A DNA stretch of 64,000 nt from DASQPE01 sp041488455 (GTDB taxonomy: Bacteria > Gemmatimonadota > Gemmatimonadetes > Gemmatimonadales > GWC2-71-9). Below are positions 54,538 to 63,339 of the stretch, piece by piece. The notes under the pieces were generated by a model. That model ran no database searches and was not told where the DNA came from. It saw only the letters and a list, made by a program, of their open reading frames with translations. Position 1 is the stretch's first letter, and each line of letters starts with the position of its first letter. Location of the stretch: assembly GCA_041488455.1 (NCBI GenBank), contig JBGPPG010000001.1:31695-95694 (forward strand), read 5' to 3'. Made by a program: the position numbers and the translations under genes.

Positions 54538-54930
54538 ATGGGGTTTCGTGGCCTGCTTCTACTCGCGGCGAGCGCCGCGGTCGCGCTGGGCATCGAGAGC
54601 TGTAACAGTACCACCGCCCCGTCCGTCGATCTCACGGGCACCTACGGATTGGTCTCCATTCAGTTCGGACAGAGCGCGGCTGTCCTGACTCCTCCCAACG
54701 AAGAGGGGAGCTTCGCGCTGTCGGCCACCACCTACAACCTGAGCCTTACCGGCGCCGTGCCCGAGACCGATACCGGCACCTACGCCGCCAACGGCACCAG
54801 CTGGAGTCAGGTGTCGTCGACGAGCGCGGCACAGTCCAACGGCACCTACTCTCTGAGTGGGACCATCCTCACCGTGACGACGGTTCAGCAAGGTGTGACG
54901 GTGATTGCCGTCTGGCAGAAGCTGACCTGA
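54538..54930 (+). CDS. Hypothetical lipoprotein
   Basis: 130 residues, signal ending GIESCNSTT (probable lipobox), then a small Thr/Ser-rich beta domain of lipocalin-like repeats (GTYGLVSIQFG, TGTYAANGTSW, NGTYSLSGTILTVT). GGAGG sits 5 nt before ATG 54538. Family not recognised. Confidence 0.66.
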   Translation: MGFRGLLLLAASAAVALGIESCNSTTAPSVDLTGTYGLVSIQFGQSAAVLTPPNEEGSFALSATTYNLSLTGAVPETDTGTYAANGTSWSQVSSTSAAQSNGTYSLSGTILTVTTVQQGVTVIAVWQKLT

Positions 54931-54977
54931 GCGCGCCTGCCTGCAATATCTTCCAGCAACATCAATGGAGCGGCGCG

Positions 54978-55391
54978 ATGGTGCACACGCGGGATGCCCG
55001 GATGCTTACGCTGGAAGCGGCCAAGGCTCTGGCTGAAACGGGCGAGGCGGAGGCGAAGCGGCGGGGGTGGACGGTGGCGATCGCGGTGGTCAACCCCGAG
55101 GGGGGGCTGATCGTGTTTCACGGGCTCGACGGCACCCAGCCGGCGAGTCAGGACATCGCGATCGCGAAGGCCCGCACCGCGGCCCGGCTCAAGCGCCCGA
55201 CCAAGGCCCTGGAGGACGCCATCGCCGGCGGGAGGCACGCGCTGCTTGGCGTCCCGGGAATGCTGCCTCTTGAGGGCGGCCTGCCGGTAGTCCTGGACGG
55301 GGCAATCGTCGGAGCCGTCGGCGTGAGCGGCATGGCCTCGGCCGAAGACGGCGTCATCGCCGCGGCGGCGCTCAGAGCGCTCGAGGGCTGA
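54978..55391 (+). CDS. GlcG/HbpS family protein (DUF336)
   Basis: 137 residues. LTLEAAKALAETGEAEA, VAIAVVNPEGGLIVF, DIAIAKARTAA and GAVGVSG are typical of the GlcG/HbpS fold, which includes heme-binding and glycolate-linked proteins. Usually forms oligomers. GGAG precedes ATG 54978. Role unclear here. Confidence 0.87.
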   Translation: MVHTRDARMLTLEAAKALAETGEAEAKRRGWTVAIAVVNPEGGLIVFHGLDGTQPASQDIAIAKARTAARLKRPTKALEDAIAGGRHALLGVPGMLPLEGGLPVVLDGAIVGAVGVSGMASAEDGVIAAAALRALEG

Positions 55392-55527
55392 CTGCCGCTG
55401 GCCGCGGAGGAAGGTCTCGACCGCTCATCGAGGCGGCCGGGCCGTCCGGTGCACCCCCCCGCTGGATCTCGATCTTCCCCACGCTATCCGACGAGATTGA
55501 GGCGTTGCGCGAGTCCCGCCGCTTGTT

Positions 55528-55554
55528 CGCTCGAAGGGCTTGGACCTTCGAGCG
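55528..55554. other. 10-bp inverted repeat in a 297-nt gap
   Basis: CGCTCGAAGG (55528-55537) and CCTTCGAGCG (55545-55554) with a 7-nt loop. It lies mid-gap between the GlcG-like gene and the next lipoprotein. Either a terminator without T-run or a DNA operator. Nothing else is evident in 55392-55688. Confidence 0.5.
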
Positions 55555-55688
55555 TCAGAGGACAGGCCGTGGTCGTCTGGCGTTGAGGAACCGCGGGGGG
55601 TACGGTACACCGCATCCGCGACGGACTCGGGACTGGGCCGGCCCGGCTGGCCACGTCCCGCACCCACGGTCACACTGGGGTTTCTACG

Positions 55689-56126
55689 ATGAGGCTCCGC
55701 TCCACTCCCTGGCTCTTCGCTTCGCTCCTGGCAGTGACGCTTGGGTGCGGGAGGGAGACCGGCAGGCTAAGTCCGGCGCAGGAGCAGCGCTTCGCCGCCG
55801 AGGGGCTTCTTCATCGGGCCGATAACCTGACGTTTCGCTGGACCCAGGGTGCAGGTCGGCGAGGGGGGACATGGGAGGACCGCGTGGCGTCGATCGTCGT
55901 GACCCGGCGGTCCGTCCTCGTTCACAAGAACGAGAAGGTCGGAATCGAGATCGGTCCAGATACCCGGGCCTCCTACGACGTGCACCGGGACGGCCAGCGG
56001 GTGCGTATCACCGCGGGGACCGGAACGGCCGGGGAGAGTTGGTCCTTCTCACCGCCCGACAACGCGGAGGCGTGGACTCAGGACATCCGCTCGGTGATCC
56101 GTTCCTCCGGGAGCGCATCTCCTTGA
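55689..56126 (+). CDS. Hypothetical lipoprotein
   Basis: 145 residues: lipobox LLAVTLGCG, then a small beta-rich domain (RVASIVVTRRSVLVHKNEKVGIEIG) of PH-like appearance. Its stop is overlapped by the TTG start of the cardiolipin synthase gene, so the two are coupled. Confidence 0.65.
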   Translation: MRLRSTPWLFASLLAVTLGCGRETGRLSPAQEQRFAAEGLLHRADNLTFRWTQGAGRRGGTWEDRVASIVVTRRSVLVHKNEKVGIEIGPDTRASYDVHRDGQRVRITAGTGTAGESWSFSPPDNAEAWTQDIRSVIRSSGSASP

Positions 56127-57556
56127 CCGGGCTTCAGGCACTCCTCGGCGTGTCGCACATCATCCTCGCGGTGGTGGTCTCCGCCCACATCGTGCTCAAC
56201 AAGGACGACGTGCGCGCGGCGATCGGCTGGACCGGACTCGTGTGGCTCACGCCCGTCGTGGGCTCGGTGTTGTACGGGCTCTTCGGCATCAACCGGATTC
56301 GACGCCAGGCGGGAATGCTCCGGCGGGGCAGGGCGCTCGCCGAGAGCGGCACGGCGGAGCTCGCCGCGCTCCCAACCCAGGACGCCGTGCTGGTGGCGGA
56401 CACACCTGCCAGTCTGCACGGGATCGCCGCGGTGGTCGGCCGGGCCACCGGACTCCCGCTCACCGCCGGCAACGCGGTGGAGCCCCTGGTGAACGGCGAC
56501 GAAGCCTACCCGGCCATGCTCGCCGCCATCGAGGCGGCCACGCGGAGCGTGTGGCTCGCGACCTACATCTTCGACCGGGGACACGCCGGCGACCAGTTCG
56601 TGGAGGCGCTCGGCCGCGCGGTCGCCCGTGGCGTGGAGGTCCGGGTGCTGGTGGACGGTGTGGGCGCGCACTACAGCCGGCCCTCGATCCTCCGGGCGCT
56701 CCGGTCGCGGCGGGTCCGGGTTGCGACGTTTCTTCCGCCGCGGATTCCGCTGTTCCAGCCGTACTTCAACCTGCGGAACCATCGGAAGCTGCTGGTCGCG
56801 GATGGCCGGCTGGGGTTCTGCGGCGGGATGAACATCCGCGACGCTTGCGTGCTCGCGCTGGGCCTTCCCTCGGCGACGCAAGACGTCCACTTCCGGCTGG
56901 AGGGCCCGATCGTTCAGCAGCTCGCTCAGGCGTTCGCGTTCGATTGGGCTTTCATGACCAGGGAACGCCTGGATAGCGGACCGGAGCCCGTCCCACCGGG
57001 TGCCGGCGATGTAGCGGCGCGCGGAGTGCCGGACGGACCGGATGAGGAGCTCGAGACCCTCGCGCTCGTGCTCCAGGGCGCGCTCTCGCAGGCCCGGCGC
57101 TCCGTACGCCTTGCGACGCCATACTTTCTGCCCGACCTGCCCCTCGTGAATGCGTTCAGGATTGCGGCATTGCGGGGCGTGCGGGTGGACATCGTGCTGC
57201 CGGAGCGAGGTAATCTGCGACTCGTCCAGTGGGCGGCGACGGCCCAGCTGGGACAGATCTTGAACTGGGGGTGCCACGTCTACCTCTCGCAGCCGCCCTT
57301 CGACCACTCCAAGATCCTCGTAGTGGATGGGGGATGGTCGCTCATCGGGTCGGCGAACTGGGATCCGCGGAGCCTGCGGCTCAACTTCGAGTACGACGTG
57401 GAGTGCTATTCCAGGGCGCTGGCTGGCCGCCTCGATGCGCTGCTCGACGCAAAAATCGCGAGCGGCCGCCGGATCACCCGCGCCGATCTCGACGGCCGCC
57501 CGCTCCCGGTGCGGCTGCGGGACGGAGTGGCTCGCCTCGCGCAGCCCTATCTCTAA
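56123..57556 (+). CDS. cls: Cardiolipin synthase
   Basis: 477 residues: two N-terminal membrane helices, then two HKD phosphodiesterase motifs, HRKLLVADGR and HSKILVVDGG. Condenses phosphatidylglycerol. No ATG or GTG suits the N-terminus; TTG 56123 starts the protein within the preceding stop (TTGA), with GGGAG upstream. The first helix begins SHIILAVVVSAHIVLNKDD. Confidence 0.93.
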   Translation: MTGLQALLGVSHIILAVVVSAHIVLNKDDVRAAIGWTGLVWLTPVVGSVLYGLFGINRIRRQAGMLRRGRALAESGTAELAALPTQDAVLVADTPASLHGIAAVVGRATGLPLTAGNAVEPLVNGDEAYPAMLAAIEAATRSVWLATYIFDRGHAGDQFVEALGRAVARGVEVRVLVDGVGAHYSRPSILRALRSRRVRVATFLPPRIPLFQPYFNLRNHRKLLVADGRLGFCGGMNIRDACVLALGLPSATQDVHFRLEGPIVQQLAQAFAFDWAFMTRERLDSGPEPVPPGAGDVAARGVPDGPDEELETLALVLQGALSQARRSVRLATPYFLPDLPLVNAFRIAALRGVRVDIVLPERGNLRLVQWAATAQLGQILNWGCHVYLSQPPFDHSKILVVDGGWSLIGSANWDPRSLRLNFEYDVECYSRALAGRLDALLDAKIASGRRITRADLDGRPLPVRLRDGVARLAQPYL

Positions 57557-57579
57557 CCGGCCGCTACCCGGGCCGGCTC

Positions 57580-57837
57580 TTACCGGCTCTCCAGCCGGGA
57601 TTCCTTCCGATCCGCCAGAAGCCGCTCGGTGAAATCGAGCCGGTTCTCCAGCTCGGCCACGCGGGCTTCGAGCTGGTCCACCAGGTCCAGTCTCGCGCGG
57701 ATGCTCTCATCCAGCTCCGGCGGACGCGAAGCAGCGCGTGGGTCCCGGTGCCGGCCCCATCCCGACCGTCGCCAGAAAATGAACGGGAGGAAGAAGAAGA
57801 CGATCCACCAGCCACCGATGATGTGAACGTTGTCCAT
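57580..57837 (-). CDS. PspB-like small membrane protein
   Basis: 85 residues: one membrane helix (GGWWIVFFFLPFIFW), then a heptad-like coiled coil (LDLVDQLEARVAELENRLDFTERLL) as in phage-shock PspB or related envelope-stress peptides. Coupled by TGATG to the PadR gene. It converges on the cardiolipin synthase gene. Confidence 0.65.
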   Translation of the reverse strand: MDNVHIIGGWWIVFFFLPFIFWRRSGWGRHRDPRAASRPPELDESIRARLDLVDQLEARVAELENRLDFTERLLADRKESRLESR

Positions 57838-58445
57838 CAGGCCCCGGTCCTTTCCGGCTCCGGCTCGCCCTGCGTACGGTCCCACTCCTGCTCGATCTCT
57901 TCCGCAGCCCGGCGCAGAATCTCGACCGCTCGGCGAATCGACGGATGATCGGGGCCGCGCCGCCAGGCCCGCTTGTACGTGGTCGCGGCAAGGCGAGCGA
58001 AGGCGGCGTTGAGCTCGCCCATCTGGCCCCCGGCCACGTCGCGAAGCGTGTCCCGCACCCGACCGATGATGTCGTCGATCACGTCCCGGTGCTCGTCCAG
58101 GAAGGCCTCTCCCTCGGGAGTGATGTGATAGATCCGCCGCCCATCGGTTTCGACCCCCCGTACGAGGCCCTGGTCCTCGAGCAGCTGGAGCGTCGGGTAG
58201 ACCGTGCCGGCGGACGGCGTGTAGTGGCCTCCCATGCGCTCTTCGAGCGCCTTGATGATCTCGTATCCGTGTCGGGGTTTTTCCTTGAGGAGCCGCAGGA
58301 TCACGAACTTGACTTCGCCAGCTTCGAACATCGGGCCCCGGCGCCGGCGTCCGCCGGGTCCGCCCCACTGGAAGCCGAATCCTCCAGGGCCGAAGCTGGC
58401 CGCGAAGATATCACCCAAGCCCCAGTCGTCTCGACACTTGCTCAC
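57837..58445 (-). CDS. PadR family transcriptional regulator
   Basis: 202 residues. A Gly/Phe-rich N-terminus (FGPGGFGFQWGGPGG) leads to the PadR winged helix (FVILRLLKEKPRHGYEIIKALEERM, GTVYPTLQLLEDQGLV, YHITPEGEAFL) and a C-terminal dimerisation helix pair. GTG 58445 has AGGAGG 6 nt upstream. It sits just downstream of a matching inverted repeat, so it is probably autoregulated. Confidence 0.9.
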   Translation of the reverse strand: MSKCRDDWGLGDIFAASFGPGGFGFQWGGPGGRRRRGPMFEAGEVKFVILRLLKEKPRHGYEIIKALEERMGGHYTPSAGTVYPTLQLLEDQGLVRGVETDGRRIYHITPEGEAFLDEHRDVIDDIIGRVRDTLRDVAGGQMGELNAAFARLAATTYKRAWRRGPDHPSIRRAVEILRRAAEEIEQEWDRTQGEPEPERTGA

Positions 58446-58484
58446 GATGTGCCTCCTGATTTTCACCAGCAATAGCGCGCGATA

Positions 58485-58514
58485 TATCGTACGACCTAGC
58501 GTACGATACGTCAA
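58485..58514 (-). promoter_or_regulatory. padR promoter with embedded operator
   Basis: On the minus strand TTGACG (58514-58509) and TACGAT (58491-58486) are spaced by exactly 17 bp. TATCGTACG (58485-58493) and CGTACGATA (58500-58508) form a 9-bp inverted repeat with a 6-bp centre, filling the spacer and overlapping the -10. A PadR dimer bound here would block RNA polymerase. Confidence 0.75.
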
Positions 58515-58620
58515 GCGCGGCTCCTCGGTTTCATCCCTATCCCGTCGCCCTATATTGCACCGGCGCGAGCCCCGGGCGGGGTCGCGTGCGGCGGGATCCT
58601 CGAACGCAGCGGAGGCGGCA

Positions 58621-58878
58621 ATGAAGAGTGACGAGCTCCGGAAGATTCTGGAGCAGCTCCACGCCGAGCTGGCGGGGACCGACCCCATCGACGCCGCGCT
58701 CCGCGAGCGCTTGCAGGCGCTCCAGCGGGACCTCACCGACGCGTTGGCCAAGGCAACCCCACCCGCGTCGCTTCGGGGCCGGCTGGAGGACGCCGTGGTT
58801 CATTTCGAGGTTTCCCATCCCACGCTCGCCCGCCGACTCGCGACGGTGATCGACACGCTGGCCCTCTACGGACTGTAG
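58621..58878 (+). CDS. DUF4404 family protein
   Basis: 85 residues, helical: ELRKILEQLHAELAGTDPID and VVHFEVSHPTLARRLATVIDTLALYGL match DUF4404. GGAGG sits before the ATG. Divergent from padR with 175 nt between them and thus a possible second target. Function unknown. Confidence 0.82.
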   Translation: MKSDELRKILEQLHAELAGTDPIDAALRERLQALQRDLTDALAKATPPASLRGRLEDAVVHFEVSHPTLARRLATVIDTLALYGL

Positions 58879-59364
58879 GTGTCTGGACCTGCCCCGCCGA
58901 CGCCATCCATAAGGCGTAACGGGCCCGCCACACCCCGCCCGGCAGCGCGGCGCGGTTGCATCACAGCCTCCTGTCTCCGCGTGAGCCGGCCGAGCCGGGC
59001 GGCTAGGCAGGCGCGCGCCCCGTCGTCCCCGGCGGCGGCTGGCAGTCTGGCGTAATCTGCTCGATTCCTGCGCACCGCTGGATCTCTGTCGCTGGCTAGC
59101 GTTATCACAAGTCGCTGTCGGTACGGGATGTGAGAAGTCCCAGGCAGCGACTTGAGGCCTCAATTTGGTGTACAGTTTCTGCCGCATTCTGGCCAATGCT
59201 TGCCAACTGGCCCGGCGACCGTGGGGCGGCGGCCAGAAACGCTCGGCTCGCCGCGGCCGGCGGTCCGGACCCGGCCCCGCCATTGCAGCGCCTTGGGGTT
59301 TCCTGCATGTTCTCCTGCTGTGGCGAACCCGGGCTGCCGCCCTGGCGCCCCAAACCGAGAGCCC
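58879..59364 (+). other. Long leader region of the kinase gene with a structured hairpin
   Basis: 486 nt without a gene. CAAGTCGCTG (59108-59117) and CAGCGACTTG (59145-59154) form a perfect 10-bp stem, with an inner GGGA (59125-59128)/TCCC (59138-59141) stem, asymmetrically spaced (7 nt on the left, 3 on the right). It is 211 nt before the kinase start. Could be a regulatory RNA element or a terminator; no known family matched. Confidence 0.55.
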
Positions 59365-61335
59365 ATGAGCGCCGACCAGCCCCAACAGCCTGCTGCACCC
59401 GCCGAGTCGAGCGGGTTGCCGGTCACCGATCGTGAGGAGCTGGAGGCGCTTCGGGCCGCCACCCTCGGCGATTATGACGTCGCAGGCGAGCTCGGCCGGG
59501 GCGGGATGGCAACGGTCTACCTCGCGCACGACATCGCGCTCGACCGCAAAGTGGCGATCAAGGTCATGTCGCCGGTGCTGAGTCTCGGCGACGGCATCGA
59601 GCGCTTCCGGCGCGAGGCGAAGACCGCGGCGTCGCTCAGCCACCCCAACATCATCCCGATCTATGCGGTCCGGCACAGCGAGCGCCTCCTGTACTTCGTC
59701 ATGAAGTACGTGGAGGGGCGCTCGCTCGACTCCATTATTCGCGAGCTCGGGCCGCTGCCCGTCCCGATGGTGCAGGCGATCCTGGGCCAGGCCGCCAGCG
59801 CGTTCGGCTACGCGCACCGCCGCGGCGTGATTCACCGCGACATCAAGCCGGGCAACATCCTGATTGACGACGAAGGCTGGGCGGTCGTCACCGACTTCGG
59901 CATCGCCAAGGTCTCGGAGGCCGAGCAGCTGACCAGCACCGGTCTCTCGGTGGGAACCCCCACCTACATGAGCCCCGAGCAGGTCGCCGCGCAGCCGGTG
60001 ACCGGGGCATCGGATCAGTATTCGCTTGGCGTCGTCGCCTACGAGATGCTTACGGGCAAGCCGCCGTTCCATGGCGGCGGCATGATGGCCATGATGTACG
60101 CCCACGTGCATCAGACTCCCGCGCCGATCGAGACCACCCGCCCCGACTGTCCCGAGGGCCTGCGGGCGGCGGTGATGCGGATGATGGCGAAGGATCCGGC
60201 CGATCGATGGCCCTCAGTGGAGGACGTCATCGCCGCGATCGGATCGCCGACCCTCACACCGGACGACCCGACCCGCAGTCAGCTTATCGCGATCGCCAAG
60301 ACCGGACAGCGAAGGGCAATCGGGGTCACCACGCCCAAAAGCCCAATCCCGCTGCTTCGGACCCCGGCACCGCTTGTGTCCACGCCTCGCACCGGCGCGA
60401 TCGCCACCGGAGCTACCGGCACCGATGCTGACGTCGCGGCGGTCGCGCCTGCGGACGCCGCCGCCGATGCCCCTGTGCCGCCGCCGGTCCCCCCCCGCCA
60501 GCGTGTGGCTCCGCGCTCGCTCGCAATTGCGGGGGCGGGCCTGCTCGCGGCCGCTGTCCTCGTCGTCATGGTGATGAGAGCGCGCTCGAGCGCGCACGCC
60601 AATCGGGCTCCGGACAGCGGAGCCGTCCCCCAGGCGGTGGCGACCGCGCCAGCCGCGGCCGAGGTTCCGCCGGTCGCGGCACCCCTGCCGGCTGGGCAGG
60701 GCCAGGTTGCCGACACACCGCCGGAGACGCGACCCACCACGCCGGCGCCGAAGAAGGCACCCGCCGCCGGGAAGTCCACGGCGGCCCGCAAGGTGAAGGT
60801 GGCCGTTGCAGCGCCGGAATCGGCGGTGGCCGCCCCGCCGCCCCCGCCCGCGAGCGTGGAGCCGCCGCCGGAGGCTCCCAAGCCGGCTCCGGCCGAGCCG
60901 GCTCGTCCCGCGCACGCAGCGGTGTCGGTGTCGGGCGCATCAGCGCTCCTCGGGGGCAGCACCGCCCCGGTGGCGAGCCAGCCACGGACGACGGCTGCCG
61001 ACCGCAAGGCGGTCGAGCTGGCGGTTCGCGCATACTCGGCAGCCCTGGATGCGGGCAGCGCTCCTCGGGCACGCCGGGCGTTCCCGGGCATGCCCGACGC
61101 GCAGCTGACCAACCTGGAGTCCTTTTTCGGCTCGGGTGGCCGCATGCAGACCGACTGGAAAGTGTCGGACATCACCGTGGATGGCGATCAGGCAGCGGCC
61201 CGGGTCCGGGGGACGACGCGCACGACTCCGGGCGGTGGCAACCCCGCTCTCGACACGGTAGACGTCCGCGCCGGGCTCGAGCGGGTGACCGAGGGATGGC
61301 GGCTCCGGAGCTTCGGAGGCCAGGGGGCGCGCTGA
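59365..61335 (+). CDS. Ser/Thr protein kinase, membrane-anchored
   Basis: 656 residues. N-terminal Hanks-type kinase: GRGGMATVYLAHD, K66 in AIKVM, IHRDIKPGN (D159), DFG at 177-179, MSPEQ, all intact. A long Pro/Ala juxtamembrane region, one helix (IAGAGLLAAAVLVVMVM near 390), then a Pro/Ala-rich extracellular stretch and a C-terminal SnoaL/NTF2-like domain (DRKAVELAVRAYSAALDAGS). The kinase faces the cytoplasm; the outer domain may sense a ligand. Confidence 0.93.
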   Translation: MSADQPQQPAAPAESSGLPVTDREELEALRAATLGDYDVAGELGRGGMATVYLAHDIALDRKVAIKVMSPVLSLGDGIERFRREAKTAASLSHPNIIPIYAVRHSERLLYFVMKYVEGRSLDSIIRELGPLPVPMVQAILGQAASAFGYAHRRGVIHRDIKPGNILIDDEGWAVVTDFGIAKVSEAEQLTSTGLSVGTPTYMSPEQVAAQPVTGASDQYSLGVVAYEMLTGKPPFHGGGMMAMMYAHVHQTPAPIETTRPDCPEGLRAAVMRMMAKDPADRWPSVEDVIAAIGSPTLTPDDPTRSQLIAIAKTGQRRAIGVTTPKSPIPLLRTPAPLVSTPRTGAIATGATGTDADVAAVAPADAAADAPVPPPVPPRQRVAPRSLAIAGAGLLAAAVLVVMVMRARSSAHANRAPDSGAVPQAVATAPAAAEVPPVAAPLPAGQGQVADTPPETRPTTPAPKKAPAAGKSTAARKVKVAVAAPESAVAAPPPPPASVEPPPEAPKPAPAEPARPAHAAVSVSGASALLGGSTAPVASQPRTTAADRKAVELAVRAYSAALDAGSAPRARRAFPGMPDAQLTNLESFFGSGGRMQTDWKVSDITVDGDQAAARVRGTTRTTPGGGNPALDTVDVRAGLERVTEGWRLRSFGGQGAR

Positions 61336-61402
61336 GAAAACTAGGTGGGGTCCGGGGCCGTAGGGGGTTCGTTAGTCGGCCGCCCTCGTCCCGGAGATCT
61401 CC

Positions 61403-61927
61403 ATGACCGATTTGCGCTATCCCATCGGGAAGTTCGAGATGCCGGCCGGCGTCGCCGACGCCGATCGCCCCGGCCTGATCGATCAGATCGCAGCGCTGCC
61501 CGGCGAGCTCCGCCGGGCTGTCGCGGGGCTCGATGACGGGAAGCTCGATACGCCCTACCGCGAGGGCGGCTGGACCGTGCGCCAGGTGGTCCACCACCTT
61601 CCCGACAGCCACCTGAACGCCTATACCCGCTTCAAGCTCGCCCTGACTGAGGACGAGCCGACGATCAAGACGTACGAAGAGGCGCGTTGGGCGGAGCTGC
61701 CGGAGGCGAGGTCCGCGCCGATCGCGGTATCGCTCGCCCTGCTCGACGCGCTGCATGAGCGGTGGGTCCTCATGCTTCGGGTACTCGCCGCTGGACAGTT
61801 CGCCCGCAGGCTTCGGCACCCCGAATGGGGTCCGATGTCGCTCGATCAGCTGCTCTCGATGTACGCGTGGCACAGCCGCCATCACGTGGCGCACGTCACC
61901 TCGCTCCGCGGACGGATGGGCTGGTAA
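61403..61927 (+). CDS. YfiT-type DinB protein
   Basis: 174 residues. LRYPIGKFEMP and LIDQIAALPGELRRAVAGL open the protein, with metal ligands in VVHHLPDSH and WHSRHHVAH, the YfiT/bacillithiol-transferase (BstA) pattern. Such enzymes couple low-molecular thiols to electrophiles. The host thiol is not known from sequence; ergothioneine is made at 38-42 kb. GGAGA precedes the ATG. Confidence 0.88.
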   Translation: MTDLRYPIGKFEMPAGVADADRPGLIDQIAALPGELRRAVAGLDDGKLDTPYREGGWTVRQVVHHLPDSHLNAYTRFKLALTEDEPTIKTYEEARWAELPEARSAPIAVSLALLDALHERWVLMLRVLAAGQFARRLRHPEWGPMSLDQLLSMYAWHSRHHVAHVTSLRGRMGW

Positions 61928-61947
61928 GCGCCTAGCACGGACTCGCC

Positions 61948-62544
61948 ATGACGACCCTCGCCGCTTTGCTTCTCGCTGCCGGGATGCTGGCCGACCCGGC
62001 CGCGCCGCCGGTCCGCCCGCACGCCCCCCAGGACACCAGTGCAGCGGTGACCCGCGACGGCGTGACTCTCCCGACGCGCGTCGAGGTGGACGGACACGCG
62101 CTCGTGCTCAACGGCACGGCCACGCGCAAGAAGTTCATCGTCAAGGTCTACGTGGCCGGTCTCTACCTGCCGGCCCGGGAGGCGGATGCCGAGAAGGTCC
62201 TCGCGGCAGACGAGCCGCGGCACATCGTTCTGCAGTTCGTGCACGATGTGGACAAGGGCAAGATGTGCAACGCGTGGAACGAGGCGCTGGAGAACAACAC
62301 GCCCGATGCCTCGCCGGAGCTCAAGGCACAGTTCGAGACGTTGTGCTCGTACATGGAAGACATCAAGAAGGGCGAGCAGTTCGTGTTCACCTATCTGCCG
62401 GGAACGGGCACGCGGGTGGGTGTGAAGGGCGTCGAGAAGGGTGCGATCGAGGGCAAGGCGTTCGCGGACGCTCTCTTCAAGGCGTGGATCGGTCCCCATC
62501 CCGGGCCGGGCGAAGGCTTCAAGAAGCAGCTCCTCGGCGCATGA
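61948..62544 (+). CDS. Chalcone isomerase-like secreted protein
   Basis: 198 residues with a signal peptide. NGTATRKKFIVKVYVAGLYLP and the FVHDVDKGKMCNAWNEALENN segment match the chalcone-isomerase-like family of bacteria, most of which lack flavonoid activity. Overlaps eutC by ATGA, an unexpected partner. Confidence 0.8.
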   Translation: MTTLAALLLAAGMLADPAAPPVRPHAPQDTSAAVTRDGVTLPTRVEVDGHALVLNGTATRKKFIVKVYVAGLYLPAREADAEKVLAADEPRHIVLQFVHDVDKGKMCNAWNEALENNTPDASPELKAQFETLCSYMEDIKKGEQFVFTYLPGTGTRVGVKGVEKGAIEGKAFADALFKAWIGPHPGPGEGFKKQLLGA

Positions 62545-63290
62545 CCGGCCTGGACCCGTGGGCGGCGCTCAGGCCGCGCACGCCCGCGCGGATCGGGCTC
62601 GGTCACTCGGGCGGCAGTCTCCCCACCGCAGCACACCTCGACTTCCAGCTGGCGCACGCCCGAGCGCGGGATGCGGTGCATCACCCGCTCGACGTTGCCG
62701 CGCTCGCGGGCGACCTCCGCGGCGCCGGCCTCCGGTCGTTTCACGTGCGCAGCGCCGTTACCGATCGGCGGTCGTACCTCGCGCGTCCGGATCTCGGTCG
62801 CCGGCTCGACGCCGAGTCCCGCGAGCGCATGAAGCGGCTTGCGGAGACGGATGGGTCGCCGGATGTGGCGTTCGTGGTGGCGGACGGACTGTCGGCCCTG
62901 GCCCCGCAGCGCCACGCCGTGCCCCTGCTCGCAGCACTGATGCCGACGCTCGGCGCTGACGGATGGCGGGTCGGTGCGGTCGTGGTGGCGGAGCAGGCGC
63001 GGGTGGCCCTTGGTGACGAGATCGGCGAGCTGCTGGGGGCGTCCCTGGTCGCGATCCTCATCGGCGAGCGGCCGGGCCTGAGCTCGCCCGACAGTCTCGG
63101 GATCTACCTCACGTGGGGGCCCAGGGTCGGGCGAACCGACTCCGAGCGGAACTGCATCTCCAACGTGCGTCCCGACGGACTCACCTGCCGGCTTGCCGCA
63201 GCGCGGCTCCGGTTCCTGCTGACGGAGGCACGCCGCCGCAAGCTGACGGGTGTCGGGCTCAAGGACGACGTGATGTTCACCCTCTCGTGA
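62541..63290 (+). CDS. eutC: Ethanolamine ammonia-lyase small subunit
   Basis: 249 residues, shorter than E. coli EutC (about 295) at the N-terminus. RIGLGHSGGSLPTAAHLDFQLAHARARDAVH, VVADGLSALAPQRH, ISNVRPDGLT and AARLRFLLTEARRRKLTGVGLKDD are characteristic. With EutB it forms the cobalamin-dependent lyase. Not next to eutB. Confidence 0.93.
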   Translation: MTGLDPWAALRPRTPARIGLGHSGGSLPTAAHLDFQLAHARARDAVHHPLDVAALAGDLRGAGLRSFHVRSAVTDRRSYLARPDLGRRLDAESRERMKRLAETDGSPDVAFVVADGLSALAPQRHAVPLLAALMPTLGADGWRVGAVVVAEQARVALGDEIGELLGASLVAILIGERPGLSSPDSLGIYLTWGPRVGRTDSERNCISNVRPDGLTCRLAAARLRFLLTEARRRKLTGVGLKDDVMFTLS

Positions 63291-63339
63291 GCCGCGCATC
63301 GGTGCCGCTGGCCTGGGTGCTCGCTGGCTGCGCCGTCCG

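Noticed and set aside
59101..59160. attC-like integron site at the kinase leader
   Set aside because: No GTTRRRY/RYYYAAC core pair and no integrase; the stem is better described as an RNA hairpin.
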